Shown in pieces: positions 1 to 7,024 of a stretch of 37,727 nt of DNA. The first letter of the stretch is position 1. Each line of letters opens with the position of its first letter. This DNA comes from Deltaproteobacteria bacterium (GTDB lineage Bacteria > Desulfobacterota > RBG-13-43-22): contig JACRBX010000287.1 of the NCBI GenBank assembly GCA_016219225.1, forward strand, positions 1 to 37,727, written 5' to 3'. The notes under the pieces are model-generated. The model was not told the DNA's origin. It did not search any database and saw only the letters and a list, made by a program, of their open reading frames with translations. Both the position numbers and the translations under genes were made by a program.

Positions 1-10
1 AGTCCCTGGA

Positions 11-33
11 TTCCGGCTTAAAGCATGCCGGAA
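11..33. repeat. palindromic intergenic repeat at the window edge
   Basis: Seven-base arms (TTCCGGC / GCCGGAA) enclose a 9-nt loop, flanked by CTGGA and TGACGG. The same CTGGATTCC...GGAATGACG framework forms the inner palindrome of the two MITE-like copies at 4165-4328 and 31921-32118, so this is probably a relative or fragment of that repeat family. The rest of 1-269 holds no gene that I can support. Confidence 0.55.
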
Positions 34-138
34 TGACGGTTAAGGGGCGCATTAGCAAAAAAATACGCTGTAGTACTAATTCGTAAGACTATAAATGTAA
101 AAACAATAACTACGTTAAAATCTCTGCCTGGGCGGGAT

Positions 139-171
139 TTGAACAATCCCGCCTCTCACGGGATTGTTCAA
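139..171. other. perfect 13-bp stem-loop in an intergenic region
   Basis: Arms TTGAACAATCCCG and CGGGATTGTTCAA are perfectly complementary around a 7-nt loop. The stem lies about 100 bp downstream of the minus-strand acyl-CoA dehydrogenase gene that ends at 270. In the minus-strand orientation no T-tract follows the stem, so it is not a canonical intrinsic terminator. It may still act as a transcript 3' end or as a repeat. Confidence 0.5.
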
Positions 172-269
172 AAAAAATTTCTCTGCGTCCTTGGCTTGAC
201 CCGTTAAATTTGGATTTTATTTAACTGGGGCGGCTTTGCGGTGAACAAAACCCCCTTTTCAAGAAAATT

Positions 270-1451
270 TCACTCCAGCTCCCGAAAGTCACTGGGCACA
301 TGAATCCTGGGCCGGTTGGCCTTTTTGATGCCCAGGGCATCATCGGCGATCAACAGACGCATGATGTTAGCCGTCCCTTCGCCCACCTGATACAGTTTGG
401 AATCCCGATAATATTTTTCCACCGGCATTTCCAACGAATAGCCCATGCCTCCATGGATCTCCATAGCCATCCCGGCGGCCCGGACCACTGCCTCCCCGGC
501 TAAATACTTGGCAATAGCGATCTCCCGGGAAAAGGGACGGTCCTGGTCGTTGAGCCAGGCGGCCCGGCGGACCAAAAGACGGGCGGCCTCGATCTGGGCG
601 ACCATTTCGGCCACCAGTCCTTTGATCAATTGATATTCCCGGATGAGCTTTCCGAACTGGACCCTCTGGTTGGCATAGGCCACCGAGGCTTCCAAGCAGG
701 CCTGGGCCAGGCCGATGGCCCCGCTGGCCACGCTGATCCGACCGCGGTCCAGGGCGGTCATGGCCACTATAAACCCTTCTCCCCATTGGCCCAAAAGATT
801 TTCTTTGGGGGCCCGAACATTTTCCAGATGGATTTCGGCAATAGGTGAAGATTTATCGCCTAACTTAGGGGTTTCCCGGGAAGTCCAGCCCGGTTGGGCC
901 GTATCGACCACCACGGCGCATAAACCCCGGTGTTTAAGATTCCGGTCATAGGTCCCATAAACCAGGGCCACTTCGGCCACGCTGCCATTGGAGATCCAGG
1001 TCTTGGCCCCGTTGATTTCAAAATATTCGCCACGGTCTTCGATGCGGGTCTCGATGGCGGAAAGGTCGGAACCGGCGTTGGGTTCGGAAAAACAGGTGCA
1101 ACCGATCTTTTTTCCCTGAACCAGGTCGCCCACGTACCGCTCTTTGGCCTCCGGAGTTCCCCATTCCATGATGGTGTAGGGGACGGTCATGGCCTGGAGG
1201 TTGAATAAAGATCTGAGACCTGAATCGACCCGGGAGATCTCTTCGCAAACCACCGAATGGGCCAGAAAACCGGCCTCCGATCCGCCGTAGCGGACAGGAA
1301 AGGCGCAACCGAAAAACCCCTGTTCGCCCATCCTGGTCACCAGGTCCCTTTTAAATCCTTCTTCTTTGATATGGGGGGAAATCTCCTTTTCGGCGAAACG
1401 GCGGGCCGTTTCCTGAATCCCCTTGACCTCTTCGGTTAAATCAAAATCCAT
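270..1451 (-). CDS. acyl-CoA dehydrogenase, glutaryl-CoA dehydrogenase-like
   Basis: A 393-aa flavoprotein of the acyl-CoA dehydrogenase family, which oxidises an acyl-CoA thioester at the alpha-beta bond and passes electrons to ETF. The FAD-contacting motif SEPNAGSD is at about residues 122-129 and TWIS at 151-154. The likely catalytic base is Glu358 in GEGT, the usual C-terminal position. The stretch RVDSGLRS near residue 74 followed by EPNAGSD recalls glutaryl-CoA dehydrogenases, but the substrate cannot be fixed from sequence, and other dicarboxyl- or alicyclic acyl-CoAs are possible. The ATG start has GGAGGG 5 nt upstream. A promoter-like TTGACC-17-TATCTT lies at 1510-1538, so the gene is probably transcribed alone. 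Family assignment is very secure; substrate is not. Confidence 0.93.
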   Translation of the reverse strand: MDFDLTEEVKGIQETARRFAEKEISPHIKEEGFKRDLVTRMGEQGFFGCAFPVRYGGSEAGFLAHSVVCEEISRVDSGLRSLFNLQAMTVPYTIMEWGTPEAKERYVGDLVQGKKIGCTCFSEPNAGSDLSAIETRIEDRGEYFEINGAKTWISNGSVAEVALVYGTYDRNLKHRGLCAVVVDTAQPGWTSRETPKLGDKSSPIAEIHLENVRAPKENLLGQWGEGFIVAMTALDRGRISVASGAIGLAQACLEASVAYANQRVQFGKLIREYQLIKGLVAEMVAQIEAARLLVRRAAWLNDQDRPFSREIAIAKYLAGEAVVRAAGMAMEIHGGMGYSLEMPVEKYYRDSKLYQVGEGTANIMRLLIADDALGIKKANRPRIHVPSDFRELE

Positions 1452-1509
1452 GGCCGCCCTCCCCGGATATTTTTCCTTACCCCCTTCATTGTTGGATAAC
1501 TTATTGAAG

Positions 1510-1538
1510 AAGATAACGGTTTCTATCTATGAGGTCAA
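1510..1538 (-). promoter_or_regulatory. sigma-70 promoter for the acyl-CoA dehydrogenase
   Basis: On the minus strand, TTGACC (1533-1538), a 17-nt spacer and TATCTT (1510-1515) lie about 60 bp upstream of the start codon at 1451. The -35 matches consensus at 5 of 6 positions and the -10 at 4 of 6. It sits in the 108-bp gap after the DUF3795 gene. Confidence 0.45.
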
Positions 1539-1559
1539 GGGGTCTTTTTTTCCGGGCTG

Positions 1560-1904
1560 TTACAGCGTTTTTCTTATCTCCTCCAGGTTGGCTTTTCCTT
1601 GGGGGATCAGCATAAATAGGTTGGTCAATTTTTGGCAGGGATATTCATTGCAAAAAGCGCAATTCTTGAGATCCTTTTCCTGACCGCATTTCCTGATTTC
1701 GCAAACCTGGCAGTGGTTGAAAAGTCTTCCGGTTGCCGAATGGCATCCGTCACAATTGATGTCTTCCGGTTTGAGCGACATTTGAAAAAATTGGGACCAT
1801 TGTTCGGCGACCTTTTTCCTTTTACTATCGTCATTCTCCTGGGTGGCCAGGAAAGTCGGGCATTCGGTACAGCCCATACCGCAAAAAGCAATCATCTTCT
1901 CCAT
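1560..1904 (-). CDS. DUF3795 cysteine-rich protein
   Basis: A 114-aa soluble protein with eleven cysteines, in the patterns CGMGCTECP near the N-terminus, CDGCHS in the middle, and CQVCEIRKCG then CAFCNEYPC near the C-terminus. This arrangement is characteristic of the DUF3795 family, whose members are presumed metal or Fe-S binding and have no established reaction. The ATG is preceded by AAAGGA at good spacing. The gene starts only 27 bp after a truncated ECF sigma-factor reading frame, and both were probably on one transcript. It is not linked to the downstream dehydrogenase, which has its own promoter-like sequence. Confidence 0.8.
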   Translation of the reverse strand: MEKMIAFCGMGCTECPTFLATQENDDSKRKKVAEQWSQFFQMSLKPEDINCDGCHSATGRLFNHCQVCEIRKCGQEKDLKNCAFCNEYPCQKLTNLFMLIPQGKANLEEIRKTL

Positions 1905-1930
1905 GTTCTTTTCCTTTCCGTTTTTTTTAT

Positions 1931-2098
1931 TTAGAGCAACAATATTTCCTGGGAGGCATCTTCGGCATCGGACGGATTATAAAGCATTCTCAGGGCCAGC
2001 CCATAGATCTTATCTTGAATCTTCAAGATCAGGTCTTCCAGAGCCTTTATATCCCCTTCTTTTGCGGCGTTGACCAACAGTTCAACATCCGATCCCAT
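1931..2098 (-). pseudogene. truncated ECF sigma factor (region 2 fragment)
   Basis: A 55-codon reading frame. The sequence AAKEGDIKALEDLI...KIYGLALRML...DAEDASQEI is the N-terminal half of sigma-70 region 2 as found in ECF sigma factors, where the DAEDxxQEI segment is region 2.2. The frame stops three residues later, so the rest of region 2 and all of region 4, which recognise -10 and -35 promoter elements, are missing. A full-length ECF factor has about 170-200 residues. It could not work as a sigma factor and is best read as a deletion remnant. A short functional peptide is less likely. The DUF3795 gene begins 27 bp further on. Confidence 0.7.
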
Positions 2099-2252
2099 AT
2101 TTTTTTCTTCCTTTTCTGCCTTCTTATTCCTTTTGACTCTTTGAAACCGTCAGGTGTGACTAAAAAAATGGGGTCGGGGGGCGGGGGAATCACGAAAGAT
2201 GAAAATTGAACAGTCAAAGGCTTATTTAGGCACGGGTCAGGCACAAAGCCTG

Positions 2253-2422
2253 ACACGCGGATTAGACGGATTAACCGTTTCATTTCTCAAGAAAAGGGAT
2301 TTCCCTTTTCTTGAGACCAGCTTCCGCCGAAGGCGGATATTGGCCATCCCTCAAGCCAGACTCAACACGGATTAAGGGATACCCCATTGCTTTAACCCGT
2401 GTAATCCGTGTAATCCGTGCCA
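2253..2422. repeat. intergenic GGATTA-word repeats with hairpins
   Basis: The gap between the sigma-factor stub and the DUF6125 gene (2099-2439) has no credible gene. It contains direct and inverted copies of the words CACGGATTA / GTGTAATCC at about 2255-2276, 2370-2380 and 2396-2420. Between them are a perfect 14-bp hairpin (2285-2316, arms TCTCAAGAAAAGGG and CCCTTTTCTTGAGA, loop ATTT) and a smaller hairpin TCCGCC-GAA-GGCGGA (2323-2337). These may act as transcript ends, but neither has a clear T-tract. Confidence 0.55.
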
Positions 2423-2439
2423 AAAAATCTATTTTAGAA

Positions 2440-2943
2440 CTAAAAGAAAAACCGGATCTCTCCGGAACACTTCCCGGTCTTTGGTATCAGACAGGAACCC
2501 ACCGGGGGATCGAAGCGGCACTCCAGGCCCAGGACATCGAACCAACACTGGATCCGGTAAAGAACCCCGCACCGATATTGATCGATCACTCCCAGCCGCT
2601 TCATGCCTTCATAGGCAAAGCAGCGCTCCATCTCCCAGGCCATAAGATTGTCGGCCGGAAAACTATAGTTGAATCGCATGAAGTCCCCTTTGACGACTCT
2701 GAACAGGGCTTCGAAGCCTTCTTTGAATTTTTCAAAGGTTTTGATTTCACCCTTTTCCATCCCCAGGGCCTTGGTGATTCTGGGAACCTCAATGGCCGAA
2801 AGCGACTTGATGGAGGCCAGATTCAAGGCATTGGCCTTCTCAATCCCCAATTGCTGCAGACAGTTGGCGAACCACAGGCCGTCATGGGTTATCCAGCATT
2901 TGATCAGGAGCTCTTTTAATTCATGTATTTCGAGCTGATTCAT
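2440..2943 (-). CDS. DUF6125-like protein, paralogue B
   Basis: A 167-aa soluble protein, clearly homologous along its whole length to the product of 3443-3955. Shared blocks include ELL.K.W.THD..WF at the N-terminus, CFAYEG in the middle, CG...RI..W and a C-terminal GKC....RF.F. I recognise the pattern as DUF6125 (moderate confidence), a family without a known reaction. The conserved cysteines (CFAYEG, GSC, GKC) could bind a metal or cofactor. I chose the ATG at 2943 because AGGGA lies 9 nt upstream; a TTG at 2949 is too close to it. It is the last gene of a three-gene operon starting at 3955, and a different small cysteine-containing protein sits between the two paralogues. Confidence 0.75.
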   Translation of the reverse strand: MNQLEIHELKELLIKCWITHDGLWFANCLQQLGIEKANALNLASIKSLSAIEVPRITKALGMEKGEIKTFEKFKEGFEALFRVVKGDFMRFNYSFPADNLMAWEMERCFAYEGMKRLGVIDQYRCGVLYRIQCWFDVLGLECRFDPPVGSCLIPKTGKCSGEIRFFF

Positions 2944-2982
2944 GGCCAAGGTCCCTTCCTATTGGTGCATACAGCCTCTGAT

Positions 2983-3423
2983 CTATTTATTCATCTTCTG
3001 ACGATCTTCGACCCGGGCTTCCATGACGATATGTCCCCAACCGCCGCATTGTATCCCCACATCCGGGCACCCGAATCGTCTGAAGCGCATTTCATTGGGG
3101 TCAACGCCGGCATAGGAAAGCTCGGCCAGGGCCGGCATGGCCAGAGAAATCGAATGCAAGGCAAAGATACAGATCCGGGCCGGACCCAATTTGGTTAAAA
3201 GGCTAATGCCTCTGCCGTCAAAATAAAACTTGTCGCCGGCCTTATGCCCGCTGTCACAACCATGAGATTCAATGACCTCGACGACAATCGTTTTATTCAA
3301 CATGGGAGCCGTTTTGGATAAGGCATCTTCATTCCGGGGATCGGCACGAAAAATTTTCATTTCCTCATCATTATAACCCAGGTGTTGTTGTACCATATTC
3401 CAAATGTCTTCGTTGATAACCAT
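2983..3423 (-). CDS. TIGR04076-like small protein
   Basis: A 146-aa protein. After about 40 unassigned residues it carries VVEVIESHG-CDSGHKAGDKFYFDG, then ICIFALHSI and a late GCPD. This resembles the TIGR04076 family (V.ev.G.C..GHk.GD.f, C.fa.h.i.P, CPD), whose function is unknown. Cysteines in the CDSGH and GCPD blocks suggest a metal-binding fold. AAAGGAGG lies 6 nt upstream of the ATG. The gene sits between two DUF6125-like paralogues, 19 bp and 39 bp away, so the three are almost certainly one transcript and may act on the same substrate or cofactor. The family name is an inference from motif similarity only. Confidence 0.7.
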   Translation of the reverse strand: MVINEDIWNMVQQHLGYNDEEMKIFRADPRNEDALSKTAPMLNKTIVVEVIESHGCDSGHKAGDKFYFDGRGISLLTKLGPARICIFALHSISLAMPALAELSYAGVDPNEMRFRRFGCPDVGIQCGGWGHIVMEARVEDRQKMNK

Positions 3424-3442
3424 ACCTTTCCTCCTTTGAAGT

Positions 3443-3955
3443 TTATTGGTGAAAGTAAAATCGATAGTCCCTAAAACATTTTCCGTCGGTATGCATCATG
3501 CAACCCACCACTTTGGGCTCCACTTCAAATTTTATTCCCAGGGTATCAAACCAGGTTTCAATCCGCAACATGATACCGCATTCATAGCGGTCAGCGACGC
3601 CCAGAGCCTTGACGCCCTCATAGGCAAAGCACGACTCCCACTCACTGCGCATAACATTGTCGGCGTAACGGTTAGAATATTTCATGAATCTGCCGGCTAC
3701 GATAGCCATGACTTTCTCAAAAAAATGTTTAAATTCATCAATAGTATTAAATTTTCCCTGGCCCAAGGCCTTTTGGAGGCGTTTAATTTCTATGGACGCC
3801 ATCGCCTTAACCGCTGCTTTGTTGACCAGGTTAGTCTTCTCGATTCCGAATTCCTGCAGGCAGTGATAAAACCACATGGCATCGTGGGTCATCCAACCCT
3901 TGGTTAATAGTTCCTTTAATTCTTCTTTTTCGAGAGGAATCCGATCTGGTATCAT
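3443..3955 (-). CDS. DUF6125-like protein, paralogue A
   Basis: A 170-aa soluble protein, first gene of the DUF6125 / TIGR04076-like / DUF6125 operon. It has the blocks LTKGWMTHDAMWF, CFAYEGVKALG, CGIMLRIETW and a C-terminal GKCFRDYRFYF that also define paralogue B. No signal peptide or membrane segment is seen. The start is fixed by sequence: AAAGGAGG at 3963-3970 is 7 nt from the ATG at 3955, while the in-frame ATG at 3973 lies upstream of that Shine-Dalgarno. The leader from the predicted promoter is about 135 nt and can form a hairpin around AAGGTTCAA / TTGAACCCT. Regulation by the divergent XRE protein is suggested by operator-like repeats in the promoter. Function unknown. Confidence 0.78.
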   Translation of the reverse strand: MIPDRIPLEKEELKELLTKGWMTHDAMWFYHCLQEFGIEKTNLVNKAAVKAMASIEIKRLQKALGQGKFNTIDEFKHFFEKVMAIVAGRFMKYSNRYADNVMRSEWESCFAYEGVKALGVADRYECGIMLRIETWFDTLGIKFEVEPKVVGCMMHTDGKCFRDYRFYFHQ

Positions 3956-4078
3956 TTCAAAACCTCCTTTCATATGAAGATAGGGTTCAAGGTGACAAGG
4001 TGAATGGAATGGGGCTTACGGTTTTCTTTGAACCTTAGACCTATAACCTCCTGTTTTGGAAATTCTATCTGGCCTAAA

Positions 4079-4137
4079 ACAAATTGTCGTTAAGAAACTC
4101 TATATAACAAATTGTAATATTTGTCAAGACGAATTGT
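4079..4137 (-). promoter_or_regulatory. sigma-70 promoter with three operator-like repeats
   Basis: On the minus strand TTGACA (4122-4127), a 17-nt spacer and TATAGA (4099-4104) form a near-consensus promoter reading into the DUF6125 operon, with a start predicted near 4092. Three copies of a 9-bp word coincide with it: ACAAATTGT at 4079-4087 (just past the start), ACAAATTGT at 4107-4115 (inside the spacer) and ACGAATTGT at 4129-4137 (touching the -35). This is the usual placement for repressor sites, and the nearest candidate regulator is the divergent XRE protein encoded from 4363. Confidence 0.6.
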
Positions 4138-4164
4138 TGTAAAAATTCAAAAAATTTGTTATTA

Positions 4165-4328
4165 TTGATGCGTTCGTAATAAGTCCAAAAGCGCCGATTT
4201 ACGTCATTCCTCGTGAAAGCTTGTCCTCGAATGTCTTAATCGGGGACGGGAATCCAGTGTTTTGAATTAGTTACATATAGCCTGGATTCCCGCCTGCGCG
4301 GGAATGACGAGTTTTTACGAGACCATCA
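4165..4328 (+). mobile_element. MITE-like element, copy A
   Basis: A non-coding element of about 164 bp with imperfect terminal inverted repeats: it starts TTGATGCGTTCGTAATAAGTC and ends GACGAGTTTTTACGAGACCATCA. The interior holds a CTGGATTCCCGCC...GGGAATGACG palindrome. A nearly identical copy in the opposite orientation is at 31921-32118. There is no transposase, so it would depend on one supplied elsewhere. It fills the space between the DUF6125 operon promoter and the XRE regulator, ending about 35 bp before that gene's start codon, and may therefore supply or disturb its promoter. Confidence 0.7.
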
Positions 4329-4362
4329 TTATAATTATAATGTCCTCATAAATTTGGGATCG

Positions 4363-4707
4363 ATGATCTATAAGACCATAGGTAAAAAGATTCAAAAGGC
4401 CAGGGAAGAGGCCGGTCTTTCCCAGGAGGAACTTTCCTCCCGGCTGGGGTATACCCAGGCGGCCCTGTCTAATTACGAGTTGGGTAAGAGACGTCTTTAT
4501 CTCCCTAATATTGAACAAATAGCCCGTGAACTGAATAAACCCTTAAGCTATTTCCTGGAAGAGTCCATTAAACCGGTGCCTAGTGAACAGAAAGAAAATC
4601 AAGATGATATTCTGTCCGAGATAATGACCTTACTTTCTGAAATGCCGGCAGAGGAGAAGGTATATCTCCTTGAATATATCAAATGGAGGAGGGATCGTTT
4701 GCGATGA
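4363..4707 (+). CDS. XRE-family helix-turn-helix regulator
   Basis: A 114-aa DNA-binding protein. Residues 6-60 form a Cro/C1-type helix-turn-helix (IQKAREEAGLSQEELSSRLG, then QAALSNYELGKR). The remaining 50 residues are a short acidic-amphipathic tail, probably for dimerisation. I chose the ATG at 4363; an in-frame TTG at 4354 is possible, and neither has a strong Shine-Dalgarno. The stop overlaps the next start as ATGA, so the regulator and the acyl-CoA dehydrogenase are translationally coupled. Likely targets are the 9-bp repeats at 4079-4137, which lie between this gene and the divergent DUF6125 operon. The fold is certain; target and ligand are inferred. Confidence 0.88.
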   Translation: MIYKTIGKKIQKAREEAGLSQEELSSRLGYTQAALSNYELGKRRLYLPNIEQIARELNKPLSYFLEESIKPVPSEQKENQDDILSEIMTLLSEMPAEEKVYLLEYIKWRRDRLR

Positions 4708-5846
4708 TTGGCTTCGACCTCAACGAGGAACAACTCGTCTATCAGAAAACAGTCAGGATATTTGCCGAAAAAGAGATGAAACCTTACGCCGCTGAACTGG
4801 ATAGACGTCAAGGGCCAGGATTTGATTGGGGGATTGTCAGAAGATTTGCCAAGGCTAATCTGCCGGGATTATGTATTCCTGAAGAATATGGCGGACAGGG
4901 GGTCGGCGTTCTCACTACCGCCGTGGTCTTTGAGGAATTATGTGCCGTCTGCCTGGGGATTAGCGAGGTATTGGGTGGGACCTGGCTGGCCACCACCTGC
5001 CTGAACCTGGTCGGGAATGAAGACCAGAAAAGACGCTACCTTCCTTTGGTCTGCGGGGAGAATGACAAACTGGCCGGCCTGGCGGTGACCGAGCCCGAGG
5101 CCGGGTCGGATATCGGCGCCATCAGAACCCTGGCAATCAGAAAGGGGGATTATGATATCCTCAATGGGACCAAGACCTTTATAACCAATGCCGGTCTGGC
5201 CAGGTTTTATGTCGTCTTTGCCACTACCGATCCAAAGAAACGCCATGGCGGGCTTAATGCCTTTATCGTGGACGGGGATTCCAAAGGCCTGACCCTGGGT
5301 GCGGTGGATGACAAGATGGGGCTGCGAGCCTGCCAAAGCGGCGAGTTGATCTTCGATAACGTGCAGGTCCCGGTGGATAACCTGCTCGGCACTGAAAACA
5401 GCGGGTTTCTGATAGCTATGCAGACCCTGGATATGACCAGGCCGTGCTTGGGAGCCAGTGCCGTCGGGGTGGCCCGGGCGGCCCTGGAAACGGCCCTGGA
5501 TTATGCCCGCCAACGCCGGCAATACGGCCGCCCGATCATCGAGAACCAGGCCATTTCCTTCATGTTAGCCGATATGGCAACAGAGATTGAGGCCGCCAGG
5601 CTCCTGACCTGGAAGGCCTGCTGGCTGGTAGACCGGGGGTTGGATTCCACCAAAGCCTCTTCCATGTGCAAGGTATTTGCCTCGGAAATGGCCGAAAGGG
5701 TCTGCAGTAAGGCCATTCAGATCCTGGGAGGGAACGGTTATACCCGCGGTTGGCCCTTGGAAAAATATTTAAGAGATGCCAAGGCCCTCCAGATCTATGA
5801 AGGGACCAACCAGATTCAAAGGTTGATTATCAGTTCCATGCTTTAA
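4704..5846 (+). CDS. acyl-CoA dehydrogenase (short-chain type)
   Basis: A 380-aa FAD enzyme of the butyryl/short-chain acyl-CoA dehydrogenase type that would pass electrons to ETF. The FAD-contact motif AVTEPEAGSD is at residues 127-136, TKTFITNA at about 156-163, and the catalytic base is Glu366 in IYEGTNQIQR, the standard position and context. The ATG at 4704 overlaps the stop of the XRE gene (ATGA), with GGAGGAGGG 8-18 nt upstream; a start at 4683 would lie inside the regulator gene and is less likely. The pairing with an XRE regulator suggests control by substrate or growth state. Chain length is not readable from sequence. Confidence 0.93.
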   Translation: MIGFDLNEEQLVYQKTVRIFAEKEMKPYAAELDRRQGPGFDWGIVRRFAKANLPGLCIPEEYGGQGVGVLTTAVVFEELCAVCLGISEVLGGTWLATTCLNLVGNEDQKRRYLPLVCGENDKLAGLAVTEPEAGSDIGAIRTLAIRKGDYDILNGTKTFITNAGLARFYVVFATTDPKKRHGGLNAFIVDGDSKGLTLGAVDDKMGLRACQSGELIFDNVQVPVDNLLGTENSGFLIAMQTLDMTRPCLGASAVGVARAALETALDYARQRRQYGRPIIENQAISFMLADMATEIEAARLLTWKACWLVDRGLDSTKASSMCKVFASEMAERVCSKAIQILGGNGYTRGWPLEKYLRDAKALQIYEGTNQIQRLIISSML

Positions 5847-5867
5847 GATCAGGTAAGTCCCCTTAAT

Positions 5868-5898
5868 CCTCTGCTCTAACCGAATGGTAGAGCAGAGG
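5868..5898. terminator. hairpin between convergent genes
   Basis: Perfect 11-bp arms CCTCTGCTCTA and TAGAGCAGAGG around a 9-nt loop, placed exactly between the ends of the plus-strand acyl-CoA dehydrogenase (5846) and the minus-strand 4Fe-4S gene (5910). The position fits a shared bidirectional terminator, but neither strand has a T-tract, so a transcript-protecting 3' structure is equally possible. Confidence 0.45.
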
Positions 5899-5909
5899 AC
5901 CTCCCCAAA

Positions 5910-7010
5910 TTAAACCTTTTTGAGGCGCTCCATCTTATCGCCCAGATCAGCCCTGGCCCGGGCCCGGGCCTGGAGGCGCAAAGAAAAGGCCTCCATTTGA
6001 TTTTTGGGAACCGCCGGCTGGCTTCCTTCGGGTTTCCGTTCCAGCGTCAAGGCCCCGCTGGGACAGGTGGAGACACACAGACCGCAACCGATGCAGCGAT
6101 CCGGGTTGAGGGTCGCCTTTTCCTCTTCCAGGCCCAGGGCTTCCATCTGGCAGCGCTCCTGACAGGTCTCACAACCGGTGCAGGTCTCCCTGTCCAACCG
6201 GGCGACGAAAGGGGAGGAGACCATGGCCGCGGGGACGGGATGCCTTTTGAGATTCAAGAGGATCTGGCAGCAGTCGCCGCAGCAACAGCAGATGTTGACG
6301 ATTTCCTGGGTATTGCTCGGTTGTAACACCAAGCCCTCCTCTTCGGCCTTTCGAACGATCTCTAAAGTCTCCTCCAGGGAGATAACCCGTCCCAGTCCGT
6401 TTCGCTCATAATAATCCGCCCCCCAGCCGAAGATAAGGCAGGCTTCCGAAAGCTTGTCGCAGCCGGCGCCCTTCAGATGGTATTCCTTGCGGCAGATACA
6501 GGGAGCAACCAAAAATTTCTTTTGTTTCCGGATCAGTTCTTCGGCCCTTTCGTAAGGCAGTATCTCCATTCCGGCATCGATACTTTTCCCCACCGGGATG
6601 GTCCGGAGCTGAGGCAACTTATCGAAGGACTCTTTATTCAGGAAGGGCGTATACTCTTCCATATCCCTGACGAATTCTTCATCCAGGACATTGACGTGAT
6701 ATTCCCAGATGCCCACCACAAACTGGGCGGCCATGTAGGCCGGAGGTCTGTCTTTAGCTTCTATACTGAAAATGAGCCCTTTTCTGGCCATTTTTTCCAG
6801 CCTGGGGGCCGCATCTTCCTCGCTCAAGCCGGCCCGCCCGGCGATCACCGCCGCTGGTTCCAGCTTCGGACTCAGGTGCCGGGCCAGATCCGCTTCATCC
6901 GGGGTGAACAGACGTTTGAGTATACGGATTTCAACTCCGGTCTCGGTGGACGGATACCCGCCGGGCAGGGAATCGAGGTGGGCTCTTAGATTTTCATAGA
7001 CATCTTGCAT
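5910..7010 (-). CDS. multi-cluster 4Fe-4S ferredoxin-domain protein
   Basis: A 366-aa cytoplasmic iron-sulfur protein. The N-terminal third holds a winged-helix-like stretch (LEPAAVIAGRAGLSEEDAAPRLEKMARKGL). The middle has CICRKEYH...C...C and then the cysteine cluster CCCCGDCC at about 242-249. The C-terminus carries two ferredoxin motifs, CTGCETCQERC and CIGCGLCVSTC, followed by a basic tail. Such proteins occur in anaerobes as electron carriers or sensors next to acyl-CoA dehydrogenases or reductases, but no reaction is established for this architecture. I chose the ATG at 7010 because GGAG lies 7 nt upstream, whereas the ATG at 7016 is too close. It is divergent from the FadE-type gene and probably shares its redox pathway (inference). 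Confidence 0.82.
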   Translation of the reverse strand: MQDVYENLRAHLDSLPGGYPSTETGVEIRILKRLFTPDEADLARHLSPKLEPAAVIAGRAGLSEEDAAPRLEKMARKGLIFSIEAKDRPPAYMAAQFVVGIWEYHVNVLDEEFVRDMEEYTPFLNKESFDKLPQLRTIPVGKSIDAGMEILPYERAEELIRKQKKFLVAPCICRKEYHLKGAGCDKLSEACLIFGWGADYYERNGLGRVISLEETLEIVRKAEEEGLVLQPSNTQEIVNICCCCGDCCQILLNLKRHPVPAAMVSSPFVARLDRETCTGCETCQERCQMEALGLEEEKATLNPDRCIGCGLCVSTCPSGALTLERKPEGSQPAVPKNQMEAFSLRLQARARARADLGDKMERLKKV

Positions 7011-7024
7011 GCTCATTCTCCTTT

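Noticed and set aside
2311-2919. 202-aa plus-strand frame opposite the DUF6125-like gene
   Set aside because: Antisense to a conserved paralogous family with a good ribosome-binding site; its first part runs through the intergenic repeats.
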